A DNA stretch of 64,000 nucleotides from CAVWUA01 sp963758025 (GCA_963758025.1 CAVWUA010000002.1:62001-126000); one strand, 5' to 3'; counted from the stretch's first letter, positions 34,091-45,017 are shown. Made by a program: numbers and translations. The notes: a model not told the origin generated them from the letters alone.

Positions 34091-35161
34091 ATGGCCAACA
34101 TGGTCCCCATCGAGCACTTCTGTTGCCAGAATTCCGACTGCCCCGATGCCGGCCTCCGGGGCGGCGAAAACCTCTACTTCCGCGGCTGGAGCGGCAAGGG
34201 CAGACGGATCCGCATGGTCTACTGCCGCACCTGCAACGGTCCTTCTCCGAACGCAAGGGCACCGTCCTGGAGCAGGCCCGCTTGCCCGATGCCAAAGCCC
34301 TGGCCGTCCTGAACCATCTCCGGGAGGGATGCGGGACGCGGGCCACCGGCCGCCTGGTCGATGTCGACAAGAACACCGTGACCCGCTACATCGCCAAGGC
34401 CGGGGCCCACGCCGAGACGCTCCACGACGAACTCGTGGCTTTTTCCCCCCGGACCCGCGAGGTCCAGCTCGATGAGAAGTGGGGCTTCGTCTACCAGAAG
34501 GAGCCGTCGTGCGACCCGCTTGACCCGCTGGACCGGCTGCGGGGCGACGACTGGGACCACACGGCGGTCGATCCCGAGAGCCGGCTGCTGCTGGCCCTGG
34601 TGCCGGGCAAACGCGACGGCGAGGCCTGCGAGCGGCTGATCCGGCAGGTCCACGACCGGACCGGGGGGCGGACCGACCTGCTGATCACCAGCGACGAGCA
34701 CGCCCCGTATGAGACGGCGATCCGGGAGGTCTACGGCGTCGAGCGCCCCGGCCGAGGCGTCCGGGGCCGGGCCGGCCGCCCAAGCCGGTGAAGGTCGTGC
34801 CGCCGATCTGTGCTACGCGACGGTGCGGAAGCGGCGGGAGAAGGGGCGTGTGGTGGAGGTGGTGCGGACGCTGGTCTTCGGGACGCTGTAGCTGCTGGGC
34901 GGCCTGCTGAAGCGATCGACGGTGAGCACGACGATCAACACGTCGTTCGTGGAGCGGCACAACGGGACGGATCGGCACCAGAACTCGCGGAAGCGTCGCA
35001 AGACGTACGCGTTCTCGAAGGAGTTGGCGATGCACCGGGCGGCCTCCTACTTCATCGGATACAGCTACAATTTCTGCTGGGAGGTGCGGACGCTTGCGAG
35101 TCCGGGAGCGCGAGGGGCTGTGGCAAGCTCGGACACCCGCGATGGCTGCGGGCTTGAGTGA
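34091..35161 (+). pseudogene. IS1-like transposase, multiply frameshifted
   Basis: N-terminal zinc region MANMVPIEHFCCQNSDCPD and YFRGWSGKGRRIRMVYCRTC; then ERKGTVLEQARLPDAKALAV, the HTH TRATGRLVDVDKNTVTRYIA and DDE-type strands EVQLDEKWGFVYQKE, HTAVDPESRLLLALVPGK, LLITSDEHAPYETAI; C-terminal TTINTSFVERHNGTDRHQNS, and FCWEVRTLAS. Three frames are used and a stop follows GTL near 34890. The motif set is that of IS1-related transposases in planctomycetes. Confidence 0.65.
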
Positions 35162-35234
35162 CCATGTTGGAGTATCACGGAATGGGTCACTTACCCCGCG
35201 AAGCCTCGTTAGCCATCCTCAGACACCACCCGAG

Positions 35235-35309
35235 GAAAACCTTACACCGGCCTTTCGGTCGCGGGCGCCTTGACGCCCGCGGGCTCTCGGGCCGGCGTGT
35301 AAGGTTTTC
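35235..35309. repeat. Long nested palindrome upstream of the sigma-factor gene
   Basis: Outer arms GAAAACCTTACACCGGCC and GGCCGGCGTGTAAGGTTTTC pair almost perfectly, and an inner GCGGGCGCC-TTGA-CGCCCGC hairpin nests within. A MITE-like single copy in this window, 45 bases upstream of the sigma factor start, so it may influence its expression or terminate upstream transcription. Confidence 0.65.
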
Positions 35310-35354
35310 GGCCCGGAGACGTAATGGAGATGGGCAACGATCGCGGGAATCACC

Positions 35355-35976
35355 ATGGACCTCGAATCCTCGCCACGCACGAGCCCATCCCTGCTGCTGG
35401 CCGTCCGCGACCCGACCGACGGGCGGGCCTGGGCGGCCTTCGTGGGCCGGTACGACGAGCCGATCCGCCGCTGGTGCCGGTCCATGGGGCTCGGGCCGGA
35501 GGCCCAGGACGAGGTCACCCAGCGGATCCTGGTCAAATTGCTGAACCGGATGCAGACGTTCCGTTACGACCCCGAGAAACAGTTCCGCGCCTGGCTCCGC
35601 GCGGTCGTCAAGAACGAGGCGGCGACCTATCGGCGCAACGCTCGTCCCGGCCACGGCAGTTGCCTGGATAACCTGCCCGATCCGGACGGAGTCGATGGGG
35701 AAGAGATGCGTGATCGAGACCGAGGAGAAAGTTCGAAAGGATCGGCAGCTCCGCGAGGCCTTCGAGCGGGTCCGGGGCCGCGTCGAGGACCGTACCTGGC
35801 AGGCATTCTGGCTGACGGCGGTCGAGGGCATCACGGGCAAGGACGCGGCGGTGCGACTGGCGATGAAGGTCGGGAACGTTTACAAGGCGAAGAGCTGGAC
35901 CTTGAAGTTGATTCGAGAGGAGGTCGACCCTCTGGCGAGAGAGCGACCGAGCGGTGAGGAGGAAGACGATGTCTGA
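35355..35976 (+). CDS. ECF-like sigma-70 factor (one frameshift)
   Basis: Region 2: AWAAFVGRYDEPIRRWCRSM, DEVTQRILVKLLNRMQTFRY and FRAWLRAVVKNEAATYRRNA, the usual sigma2 core. After a frame change near 35700 the second frame gives region 4: EKVRKDRQLREAFERVRGRV, TWQAFWLTAVEGITGKDAAV and the helix AMKVGNVYKAKSWTLKLIRE. Total about 206 residues when repaired. Its end overlaps the start of the kinase gene (ATG at 35969, stop at 35974-35976), so the two are translationally coupled, a common planctomycete arrangement in which the kinase modulates sigma output. Confidence 0.8.
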
Positions 35977-36924
35977 CTGCCCCTCGACGGAGACGCTCCA
36001 CACGTATCTGGCCGATGAGCTCGGGTACGCTCACCGTTCCACCGAGGTCCACGTCCAGGATTGCGAGCGCTGTCAGAGGGCCCTGGAGCGGCTCACCTCG
36101 GGCCTCCCCGGCGATTTCCTCGCGGCGATCGCCCCGGAACAGTTGGCCAAATCGGGGAGGGACGGGCTCCTTCCCGTTGCAGGAGGGCCGACTGAAGGGG
36201 ACATCACCGTCGGAGCCGGCGAGGGCCGCGAAGGCCGGCGAGCCGATCCGGCCGGGCCCTCCCTCGATCCGACCCTGGCGATCCGAGGAGTACCAGACCG
36301 GGGCCGGATCGGGCCGTATCAGGTCGTCGGGAAGCTCGGCGAGGGGGGCATGGGCGTCGTGCTCAAGGCGTTCGACCCGGGGCTCAATCGGTTCGTGGCG
36401 ATCAAGTTCCTGAGTTCGCTGCTGGCCCAGTCCGCGGTCTCCAGGCTCCGCTTCCAACGCGAGGCCCGGGCCGCCGCGGCGGTCAAGCACCCGCACGTCG
36501 TGACGATCCATGCCGTCGGCGAGCACGAGGGGTTGCCCTATTTCGTCATGGAGTACATCTCTGGCATCACGCTGGCCGATCGGCTCCGGCGCGACGGGAT
36601 CCTCGACGTGGCGGCGATCCTCCGGATCGGTTCGCAAGCGGCCGCGGGACTGGCCGCCGCGCACTCGCAGGGCTTGATCCACCGTGACATCAAGCCGGAG
36701 AACATCCTGCTCGAGAACGGCGTGGAGCGGGTGATGCTCACCGACTTTGGGCTGGCCCGCGTTGCCGATGAGCGGCCGCTGACCGAGAGCGGTATGCTCT
36801 GCGGGACGCTCCGCTTCATGTCCCCCGAGCAGGCCTCCGGGGTGCCGATCGACCATCGCTCCGACCTGTTCAGCCTGGGCAGCGTGCTCTACGAGTTGAG
36901 CACCGGAGTCCCGGCCTTCTCGGG
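35969..36924 (+). CDS. Ser/Thr protein kinase-WD40 protein, 5' part (interrupted by IS)
   Basis: Starts MSDCPSTETLHTYLADELGY with a zinc-finger-like anti-sigma segment (HxxxCxxC as HVQDCERCQRAL). The kinase domain follows: GEGGMGVVLKAFD (P-loop), VAIKFLSSLLAQ (catalytic Lys), YFVMEYISGITLADRL (hinge), HRDIKPENILLENG (catalytic loop) and DFGLARVADERPL (DFG). The kinase is cut in its C-lobe at VPAFSG by an IS at 36925. Sequence on the other side of the IS resumes ASVLSLLERVREACPRPIRQ in the same frame once one copy of the 11-base duplication is removed. GAGGAGG precedes the start, inside the sigma gene. Confidence 0.85.
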
Positions 36925-38467
36925 CAGTGCTGTCAGGGTCTTTGGAGGGCCGCAGACGCCACGGTCGTTCGTTCATGGGATTGCTGGAGAGCCCGGTAGG
37001 TTGACGTATGGTTGCCAGGCACGCGCGTCTTCACCTTCTGGTGCCCGCCACCCCCGGAGCTGGGCGCCTTCCACCAGCGATCGCTCCATGCGCCGCACAG
37101 CCTCATCCGCAGCGTGTCACGCAACTCGGCCGCTGTCGGCACCGGCCCCAGCAACGAGAGCAAGGTCTCCGTTTTGACCAGCACGTTGACCGTCACGAGT
37201 TCCCGCTTCATGTCGTAGAACAGCTTCTCGTTGGAAATCTTCTTCGCCACGCACCCTTTGTACGACGCCAGGTGGGCGCGTACGACTTGCAGCGTGTTGT
37301 ACAACAGCAGGCAGAACGACAGTTGGAACAGCACCGCCTTCGGCTGCGTTCCGATCAGGTGCTTCAACGAGAACACGTCGGTGATCTGGTGGAAAACGGT
37401 CTCGATCCCCCAACGACTTCGATAGGCCGAGAGCATCGCCGAGGCCGGATACCGGACCTCGTCCCACAGGTCCGTGACCACGCTGATCTCTTTGCCGTGG
37501 GGCAGAGACTTCGTGATCCGGCGGACGAACTGTCGGCCGCCCGTCTGGGCCTTGCCCAGCCAGCCCCACTCTTGCACGACCCGTCGCCCGTCGGTGTCGT
37601 CGCCCTCCTGCGCCGGCCTGGTCGGATCGGGAACGAAGGTCGTATTGGCGCAATAACGGATCAGAAAATGACCGCCGGCCTTGATCACCTGCTGGGGAAA
37701 ACTCAGGTTGCAGTAGAGTCGGTCCAACACCGCCAACCACGGCCTCCCCACACGATGGGCCGACGCCGCCAACCTGGCCAGCAGGGCTTCCGTCAGGGCC
37801 GCTTCACCGGCTTCGCCATCGAGATGGCCCACCATCGCCACCGCCAGACCCGTCCGCAGGTCCAAGCCCACCGACGCACGCGCACCCAGGATACCTGCCC
37901 GCAAGTTGCGCAACGGCTTGAGCAGTCGCTTGACATGCTTGATCGCCTTGCCGTCCGCGCCAAAGACTTCGAAATCCGCAAGGCAGTCCGGCAGGGGGTC
38001 AACCGCCGGGGCCGCGGGCAGGAGCGGCGCTCATCCTCCGGGTGCCTTCTTCAAGCAAGGCCTCGCTCAGGGGCACCGGCAGGTTCCCGAGCTTCTCGAA
38101 ACTCGAGGCGATCGACGTCGTCAGCGTCTCGGCCTCCCGACCGCGTTCGAAGGCTTGACGGCCACTGCCGCTGTGCTGCAACAAGGCTTCGGCGACGAGA
38201 TGGGCCAGCGTACGGAACTTGAGTTCCCGCTCGTAGCAGCGTCCGCGCGTTCGCGTCCAGAGGTCGTCCAACCAGCGATCGTCCATTGCGAAACACAGCG
38301 TTCGCCACGCCGCGTCGGCCAAGGGTACGTTCTCAAGCACTGCGGCGGAAAAAACGACGCCGTCCATAACGAAGGCACTCCTGAGGAATCCTCAAACTGG
38401 TGTCCGACGGAAGCTTATGGTATCGGCGTCCTATCCGGCACGACAGGCCAAGACCCTGACAGCACTG
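36925..38467 (-). mobile_element. IS4-like insertion sequence, 1543 bases, inside the kinase gene
   Basis: Perfect 16-base terminal inverted repeats CAGTGCTGTCAGGGTC and its complement; 11-base target duplication GCCTTCTCGGG at 36914-36924 and 38468-38478. One transposase on the minus strand. Confidence 0.9.
36933..38367 (-). pseudogene. IS4-like transposase (frameshifted)
   Basis: N-terminal piece (37999-38367): MDGVVFSAAVLENVPLADAA, then CYERELKFRTLAHLVAEALL. C-terminal piece (36933-37913): GARASVGLDLRTGLAVAMVG, WLAVLDRLYCNLSFPQQVIK (Asp), KEISVVTDLWDEVRYPASAM and AYRSRWGIETVFHQITDVFS (Y-R-W-xx-E signature with catalytic Glu). The pieces are in different frames with about 85 bases between them, so at least one indel separates them. 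Family IS4 by the YREK-like motif. Confidence 0.8.
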
Positions 38468-38478
38468 GCCTTCTCGGG

Positions 38479-39187
38479 GGCCAGCGTGCTCTCGTTGCTC
38501 GAGCGGGTCCGCGAAGCCTGCCCCCGACCGATCCGGCAGGTGAACCCCGAGGTCCCTCCCTGGCTCAGCACGATCGTCGCACGGCTGCAAGCCCGCGATC
38601 CGGATGGGCGATACGAGTCAGCCCAAGAGGTGGCCGATCTGCTCAGCAATGCCCTCGTGGTGTTCCGGCAAGGCGAGGTCCCACACCCACCGCATTCCCC
38701 GTCCCGGGTTGAAGCGGGTGCCGCCAGTGACGGAGAGGTGACCCCTACGAAGCTGCCCCTCAAGTCACCTCCTGATTGGGAGTGGAGTGACCCTCCCGAA
38801 ATCAAATCCCGTCCCGGGCTCGGCACCGTCGCGGCGATCTTGATGGTGTTGACGAGTGTGATCTTGGCGTTTTACGGCGTGATCCTGTTCCTCGACCAGC
38901 ACTCCGAGACACCGCCCGTTCGTCCCCGGCCCCCAGTCCCCGGAGTCATTACGGCCAGCGAGGAGATCCGCCGCTTCGTCGGCCACCAAGACTGGGTTAC
39001 CTGCGTCGTTTTCTCCCCTGACGGCCGTCGTGCCATCTCGGGCAGCATCGACCGCACCTTGCGGCTCTGGGATCTGGAAAGTGGGGAGGAACTGCGTCGA
39101 TTCGAAGGGCATACACATCAAATCTGGTGCGTCGGCGCTCTCGCCCGACGGCCGCATCGCCCTCTCCGGAGACGAGGGGGCCGCTGA
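38479..39187 (+). CDS. Ser/Thr kinase-WD40 protein, 3' part up to first WD repeat
   Basis: Completes the kinase C-lobe (LLERVREACPRPIRQVNPEV, ARDPDGRYESAQEVADLL), then has a Pro-rich linker, one transmembrane helix (GTVAAILMVLTSVILAFYGV) and the start of a WD40 propeller (EIRRFVGHQDWVTCVVFSPD, RTLRLWDLESGEELRRF). The frame breaks near 39120 within the second repeat and continues in the ORF at 39130. Kinase is cytosolic; the propeller would face the periplasm or other side of the membrane. Confidence 0.75.
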
Positions 39188-39975
39188 CATCCGGGTCTGG
39201 GACGTCGAGACGGGCCGGGAACTGCGCCGACTCGAAGGGCATTTCGCTACCGTCACGACTGTGGACATATCGCCCGACGGCGCTCGGGCGCTGTCAGCCA
39301 GTTGGGATGGGACCGTCCGGCTCTGGGACCTTGAGTCCGGCGAGGAGCTCCGCCGCCTTGAACTGGACCTGCCGGTGCGGGCCCGGCTCCTTCCCGACGG
39401 CCGTCGTGCCCTGGTCGGCGTCCATGACGGCACGCTGCAACTCTGGGACCTCGAGACCAATCGGGAACTGCGTCACCTCGAGGGGCATACGGCCGCGGTC
39501 TGGAGGGTGGCCATCTCGCCCGATGGCCGCTACGCGCTCTCCGGCAGTGGCATTACGAGGTGGGACGGTCGGCCGATCGAGATGGCGGCTGCCTCGCCCG
39601 ACGGCCGCCGCCTGCTTACCGGCGGCGGAGCCGAGCGATGGAGGGATCGGGCCGGAACCGGCCCGGACCGGAGTATGCGACTCTGGGACCTCGGGACCGG
39701 CAAGGAAAAATGCCGCTTCGACGGCCACGAGGGGCGGGTCGTCAGCGTGGCCTTCTCGCCCGACGGCCGTCGCGCCCTCTCGGCCAGCGACGACGGGACC
39801 GCCCGGCTCTGGAGCCTCGAGACCGGCGAGGAGCTTGCCCGCATCACGGGGCATACGGCCGCGGTCGTCGCCGCCGTCTTCTCTCCCGACGGCCGCCGTG
39901 CCCTCACCGCGAGTTTCGATGGGACCGTGCGGCTCTGGCGGCTGCCGGTGCTCGAAGCCACAAGCCACGCCGGGG
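39130..39975 (+). CDS. WD40 propeller of the interrupted kinase (C-terminal part)
   Basis: Five or six WD repeats with the SPDGxxALSxSxDGTxRLWDLExG pattern: ADIRVWDVETGRELRRLEGH, GTVRLWDLESGEELRRLE, GTLQLWDLETNRELRHLEGH, RSMRLWDLGTGKEKCRFDGH, GTARLWSLETGEELARITGH, GTVRLWRLPVL. One repeat (around 39540-39640) is degenerate. The frame then runs into an IS110 fragment on the other strand at about 39990, so the true C-terminus may be lost there, although the last repeat looks complete. Confidence 0.8.
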
Positions 39976-39989
39976 CCGTCGGCACACAA

Positions 39990-40562
39990 AGAAATCCGGG
40001 CCGGGTCGGACTCGCCAGCGATCAGGGCCCGGATCATGGCCCGGCCCGAGGCCCCCAGGATGTCGGTCGCCACGCCGGCCAGCTTGATGTTGGCGTCCTC
40101 CAGGACCTTCTGCAGGCGGTTGGCCTGCGTGGCCCGCTGCCGGATCAGCTGGGTGCGCTGCCGGGTCAGGTCGCGCAGCGCGGATCGGCCGCGGCGGGAC
40201 GAAGCTGGGCCGCAGCAGGCCGTGCTGGAGCCACTGGGCGATCCACTGGCAGTCCTTCACGTCGGTCTTGCGCCCGGGGACCTGCTTGATGTGCTGGGCG
40301 TTGACCACCAGCAGCGAGAAGCGGGCCTCCAGGAGGTTGGACACCGGCCTCCAGAAGACCCCGGTCGATTCCAGGGCGGCCTGGACGACGCCGTGGCCGG
40401 CCAGCCAGTCGACCAGTTCGAGCAGCTCGTCGGTCATGGTGCCGAAGGTAAGGTGCGGACCTGCTGGTCGACGCGGCCGTCGGGCTCGAGCCGTCGGACG
40501 CAGGCGACGACCGTCTTCTTGTGAACGTCCAGGCCCGCGCAACAGGAGAAGATAGCCTCCAT
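39990..40562 (-). pseudogene. IS110-family transposase N-terminal fragment (different subgroup)
   Basis: From the ATG at 40562: MEAIFSCCAGLDVHKKTVVA, then MTDELLELVDWLAGHGVVQA, ALESTGVFWRPVSNLLEARF, VVNAQHIKQVPGRKTDVKDC and, after frame changes, IRALIAGESDPA. DEDD residues Asp (GLDVHK), Glu (LESTG) and DVKD are visible. Truncated at about residue 185. It is a different IS110 lineage from the 4.5-8.1 kb fragments. Confidence 0.75.
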
Positions 40563-41047
40563 CGGTCGAATTCCCCCCATGATTCGGCCATCCGACCGGA
40601 GGACCTCGGGGTGGAGCAAACGGCTCGTCGTGCTCCCCGGACGACGGGGGCGACAGGTTGGGGTGGCGAGGTCCGGGCCCGACTTTCGAGCGGGCTCGAG
40701 GCACCAAAGTAGGTGACGGCCTCGATCCGGTTCGGAGAGCCAGATCAATTGGAACCGAGGCCGAACCACTTTTCATGGGGTTGCGGGTGCCAGAAGCTGG
40801 CATGAGGGACTTTCAAGACGCTTACCCATCGTCGTGCCCGGCCGCACTCGCCCCTTGCCAATCGTCTCCGTTGCGGCTATTGATGGATCGGGCACGATCG
40901 CCCACAATGGGCGCGGGGACTCTTCGCGCGCATCGACATGAGGGCAGAGGGGCAGGAGTTCAGGTTCTCTCGGCAGCGAATCCCGACCGGCACCGTCCTT
41001 CCATCTGGGCGCTTTTGGCGGCACGACGTGACGATTCGCGAGAAGGG
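40563..41047. other. Intergenic stretch, no gene supported
   Basis: Directly upstream of the IS110 start, presumably containing that element's left end. Beyond 40700 I see no ORF with a plausible start, domain or ribosome site, and no repeat shared with the rest of the window. Confidence 0.4.
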
Positions 41048-42035
41048 GTGCGACGCGTGGGGGCGGCAGGCGGCGGACGCTGGAAGACGATCGGCAAGCA
41101 CGCGATCAAGGCCGTGCTCGGCCTGCTGGTCCTGTGGGCCGTCGGCCGGCACGTCGTGAAGACCTGGCACGACCTGCACGCCCACGGCGAGACGCTGCGC
41201 ATCGACGCCGCGTGGCTCGCCCTGGCCTTGCCCCTGTACCTGCTCGGCCTGAGCCTCTTCGGCCTCTTCTACGGACGGATCATGAAGGCCAGCCCGACGC
41301 CGATAACCGCCGCGCCGGCCTTGCGGGCGTACCTGATCAGCCACCTGGGCAAGTATGTGCCGGGCAAGGCGCTGGTGGTCGTCCTGCGCGCCGGGCTGTC
41401 CGTGCCGTTCGGTGCGCGGCCGGCGACGGCGGCCTTCGCCACGCTGTACGAGACGCTCGTCATGATGGCGGCCGGGGGCCTGATCGCGGCGGTCGGGTTC
41501 GCCCTGCCCCCCTCGCAGCTCTGGCCCCTGGCCGGCGGCTTCGCGCTCGGCATCGGCTTTCTCGTACTGGTCGAGCCACGGATCTTCCCCCGGTTCTCCC
41601 GGCTCCTGAGCGTGCCGTTCCCCGGGGTCGGCCCGGAGGCCCTGCCCGCGCTTCTCGTGGGGGCTGCTGGGCCAAGGGCTCCTGCTGGCCGTCGGGGGCT
41701 GGACCCTGCTGGGGCTGAGCCAGGTGGCGGTGGTCCGGGCGGTCGTCCCCGGGCGTGGCGCCCGGGCTCTGGCCGCAGATCGTCGCGGGGGTGGCTCTGG
41801 CGACGGTCGCCGGGTTCGCCGTCGCGGTCCTGCCGGGGGGGCTGGGCGTGCGGGAGGGGGTGCTCATGGCGACGCTGGCCCCCGCCCTGGGCGACGAGAC
41901 GGCGGTCGTCTCGGCCCTGGCCCTGCGGCTGGTCTGGGTCGCGGGGGAGGGGCTGGCCGCCGCCGCCCTCGCCCCGTTCCGCAGACCGGCGCACGGCCCG
42001 TTTCCTCCATCGAGACCATCGCCCCCGTTGATTGA
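41048..42035 (+). pseudogene. Lysylphosphatidylglycerol-synthase-TM/AglD-like flippase-type protein (3 frameshifts)
   Basis: Multipass membrane protein of the UPF0104/LPG_synthase_TM group: KAVLGLLVLWAVGRHVVKTW, DAAWLALALPLYLLGLSLFG, the conserved LISHLGKYVPGKALVVVLRA, LYETLVMMAAGGLIAAVGFA and the late GLWPQIVAGVALATVAGFAV, VLPGGLGVREGVLMATLAP motif, which is diagnostic of this family. Frame changes near 41650, 41755 and 41985 break the reading. The start is GTG at 41048 or 41057. It precedes a polyprenyl-phosphate glycosyltransferase, so a role in lipid-linked sugar or aminoacyl-lipid handling is inferred. Confidence 0.7.
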
Positions 42036-42045
42036 TGAATACACC

Positions 42046-43050
42046 ATGACCAGCGTCGTCGTCCCCGTCCACAACGAGGCAGAGAGCCTGCCGACCCTCC
42101 ACGCAGGAGCTGGACCGGGTCTTCGCCAGCCGAGGGGCTCGGCCCGGTCGAGTTCCTCTTCATCGACGACGGCAGCCGCGACGGCTCGTGGGCGGTGATC
42201 CGCCGTCTGGCCGCCGCCGACCCGCGCGTCACGCGGCATCCGGTTCCGCCGCAACTTCGGCAAGGCCGCCGCCCTGACCGCCGGCTTCGAGGCCGCCACG
42301 CGGCTCGATCGTCTTCACCCTCGACGGCGACCTCCAGGACGACCCGGCCGAGATCCCCCGCTTCCTCGACAAGCTCGACGAGGGGTTCGACGTCGTCAGC
42401 GGCTGGAAGCAGACCCGGCACGACCCCTGGCACAAGGTCGGCCCCAGCCGGGTCTTCAACCGGATGGTCAGCTCGCCTGACCGGCTACCTGGCTGCACGA
42501 CCACAACTGCGGCTTCAAGGCCTATCGCCGCGAGGTCCTCGACGAGGTCGGCATCTACGGCGAGCTGCACCGGTTCGTCCCGGTGCTGGCCCACGCCCGC
42601 GGCTTCCGCGTCGGCGAGATCGTCGTCAACCACCGCGCCCGGCGGTTCGGCCGGTCGAAGTACGGCGTCACCCGGTTCATCAAGGGGTTGCTCGACCTGC
42701 ATCACCGTCCGCTTCCTGACGCGGTTCAGCCAGCGCCCCTTGCACGTCCTCGGGGCGGTCGGCCTGGGGATGCTCCTGCTGGGGGGCCTGGGGCTGTCGT
42801 ATCTGGCCGTCGTCTGGATGCTGAACAGTGGGTCTGGCACGTGGACCAGCCGATCGGCACCCGGCCGCTCCTGATCTACTCGGCGGCCCTGCTGGGCGTC
42901 GGCACGCAACTGGTGACGCTGGGCATCCTCGCCGAGCTGGTGACCTCGTACAACATCCGCGCCGAGGACACGTACAGCGTCGCCGAGCGGCTCGGCTCCC
43001 GCGACGCGACTTCGACCCCGACGACATCCGACGAGGTTTCTGATGGATGA
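42046..43050 (+). pseudogene. GT2 polyprenyl-phosphate glycosyltransferase (DPM1/GtrB-like), several frameshifts
   Basis: MTSVVVPVHNEAESLPTLH opens the GT-A fold; in other frames follow VEFLFIDDGSRDGSWAVIRR, FGKAAALTAGFEAA, IVFTLDGDLQDDPAEIPRFL (DxD-type LDGDLQDDP motif), GWKQTRHDPWHKVGPSRVFN, HDHNCGFKAYRREVLDEVGI, then two C-terminal transmembrane helices (HVLGAVGLGMLLLGGLGLSY and LLIYSAALLGVGTQLVTLGI). The domain order is complete. At least five single-base frame changes, mostly in G/C runs, argue for sequence error or recent decay. It transfers a sugar to undecaprenyl phosphate by family analogy. Confidence 0.8.
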
Positions 43051-44559
43051 GATCATCCCGCCCGCCGAGACCATCGCCGCGACCTCCCGCCGTCGAGCGG
43101 AGCCAGGCGCGGCGGTTCCTCGCCTGGATCATCATCGTCGCCGCGACGGCCCAGGCCCTCGGCACGACGATGAAGATGAGCGCCCTGATCGGCGCGAACG
43201 ACATCTCCCGCTGGTGCACCGTCTGGAGCCTCCTGGAGCGCGGCACGTACGCGATCGACGAGTGCCCCTGGCAGCTCGACACGCAGGACAAGGTCTTCAT
43301 GAAGGACCCGTTCCCCGCGGCGGGGACGGAGCCGGAAAAGCATTTCTATTCGAGCAAGCCGCCCCTCTTGCCGACGATGATCGCCGGCCTGATCTATCCC
43401 TTCCGCGCGGCGACGGGCGTGCCGCTGGACGCCGTGGTCGAGCAAACGCGCGACCCAGCGCCTGGAGGTCGAGAGCCTCGACTACGAGCCGGAGGAGGAT
43501 GAGCGGGTCGTCGAGACGACGGCCGATTACAAGATCATCGACATCACGCCGAAGACGCCCGTCAAGTGGCCGGCCTATGTCTTCTACTTCAACCCGATCC
43601 TCGCGCTGTTCAACATCCTCCCGATGGCGGTCTTCCTCGCGCTCTACGCCCGGCACCTCGACCGCCACGCGGCGAACGACTGGGCGTGGTTTTTAAGCCT
43701 GGTCGCGGCGGCGTGGGGGACGAACCTGTACCTGTTCTCCAGCACGTTGAACAACCACACGATCGCCGCCTACAGCGGGTTCTTCGCCGTGTACGCATGG
43801 CTGCGGATCTGGGTCGGCGGGCAGCGGCACTGGGGCTACTTCGTGGCGGCCGGGTTCTTCGCGGCCTTCTGCGCCTGCAACGAGCTGCCGGCGGCGGCGT
43901 TCGGCATCCTGGTGTTCCTCAGCCTGCTCTGGCGTGCCCCCCGCGAGACGCTCCTGTTCTTCGTTCCGGCGGCGGCCGTTCCTTGCATTGCCTTCCTGGC
44001 GACGCTCTACCTGGCGACCGGCAATATCATTCCGGTCTATGCCAAGATGGAGAACAAGACGGTCGGCTCCCCCTACTTCTATCCCGGCAGCTACTGGCTG
44101 ACCCCGCTGTCGGCCGATGCGCTGGACGAGCCGAAGTGGCAGTATTTCCTGCACATGACGATCGGCCACCACGGGGTTTTCTCGCTGACGCCGATCTTCC
44201 TGTTCGCCTTCTGGGGCCTCTTCCAGAGCCTCTTCCGGAAAGAGCACCGCCTGACGACCCTGGCCGCGTTGACGCTCTTGCTGACGGTGGTGGTCATGGG
44301 GTTCTACGTCGTGAAGACGAACAACTACGGCGGATCGAGCCAGGGTTTGCGCTGGCTTTTCTGGCTGTTCCCGCTCTGGCTGGTCTTTCTCCCACTGGGC
44401 CTGAGCGCCGGCCAGACGCACCGCGGCGTCCGCTGGCTGAGCCTGGCCGCGCTGGGGTTCTCCGTGTTCAACACGGGCTATGGCCTGCTGATGCCCTGGA
44501 GCCACCCTTGGATTCTCGACATGCTGGAGCACCTGAAACTCTATACGCTCAAGCGTTGA
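43043..44559 (+). CDS. Multipass GT-C-like membrane protein (frameshifts in 5' part)
   Basis: About 500 residues with ten or so transmembrane helices. The 5' part (43047 frame) has FLAWIIIVAATAQALGTTMK, RWCTVWSLLERGTYAIDECP and KVFMKDPFPAAGTEPEKHFY followed by SSKPPLLPTMIAGLI; the first loop with an acidic ED/DE-type pair (IDECPW) and SSKPPLLP resembles ArnT/PMT-family glycosyltransferases. The intact 3' part runs from about 43480 to 44559. It overlaps the GT2 gene (start at 43043, GT2 stop at 43050), so the two are coupled; a lipid-linked sugar made by GT2 is the likely donor. Acceptor unknown. Confidence 0.7.
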
Positions 44560-44640
44560 GAGCCCAGTTCTCTCCAATGCTCGCTCCCCGAGCTACGATC
44601 TGACAACCGTGGGATGGGCATTGCTCGCCTCTTTTCTGTT

Positions 44641-44679
44641 CTTCGTGATCGGGTGGATGACGTCCACCCGATCACGAAG
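44641..44679 (+). terminator. Strong hairpin after the glycosyltransferase cluster
   Basis: CTTCGTGATCGGGTGGA and its complement form a perfect 17-base stem around TGACG, 80 bases after the stop at 44559. No T-run, so it could be a repeat-derived hairpin acting as terminator. The remaining stretch to 45017 (AT-richer than its surroundings) shows no gene and presumably holds the promoter of the SIR2 gene. Confidence 0.5.
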
Positions 44680-45017
44680 ACGGAAGCACCGTCTCGTACA
44701 CCCTCTCGGGGAACGCGGGCCAGAGAAAGCAAAGCACCATCGCCTCACCTCCCGACAGCGTCATATCACCCACACAATCAAGGCTCCTCTTGATATCAGT
44801 ATTTTCAGGATTTCTTCATTGCATTGGTCTCGGGTTCGTGCGAGGATAAGCATATTGCTTTTTCGACTCGATCAACTCCGCCCAATTTGGGCAAGAAAAA
44901 GCAACTTGGAGACGGCGAGGAATTCGCATCACGTCCATGTGTGCCAGTCGGCCTCCGTCTCCGGGATTCACCGTGAATCGTTGAACGATTCGTGCCCGTT
45001 CCGTTGCGAGGTGCGCC

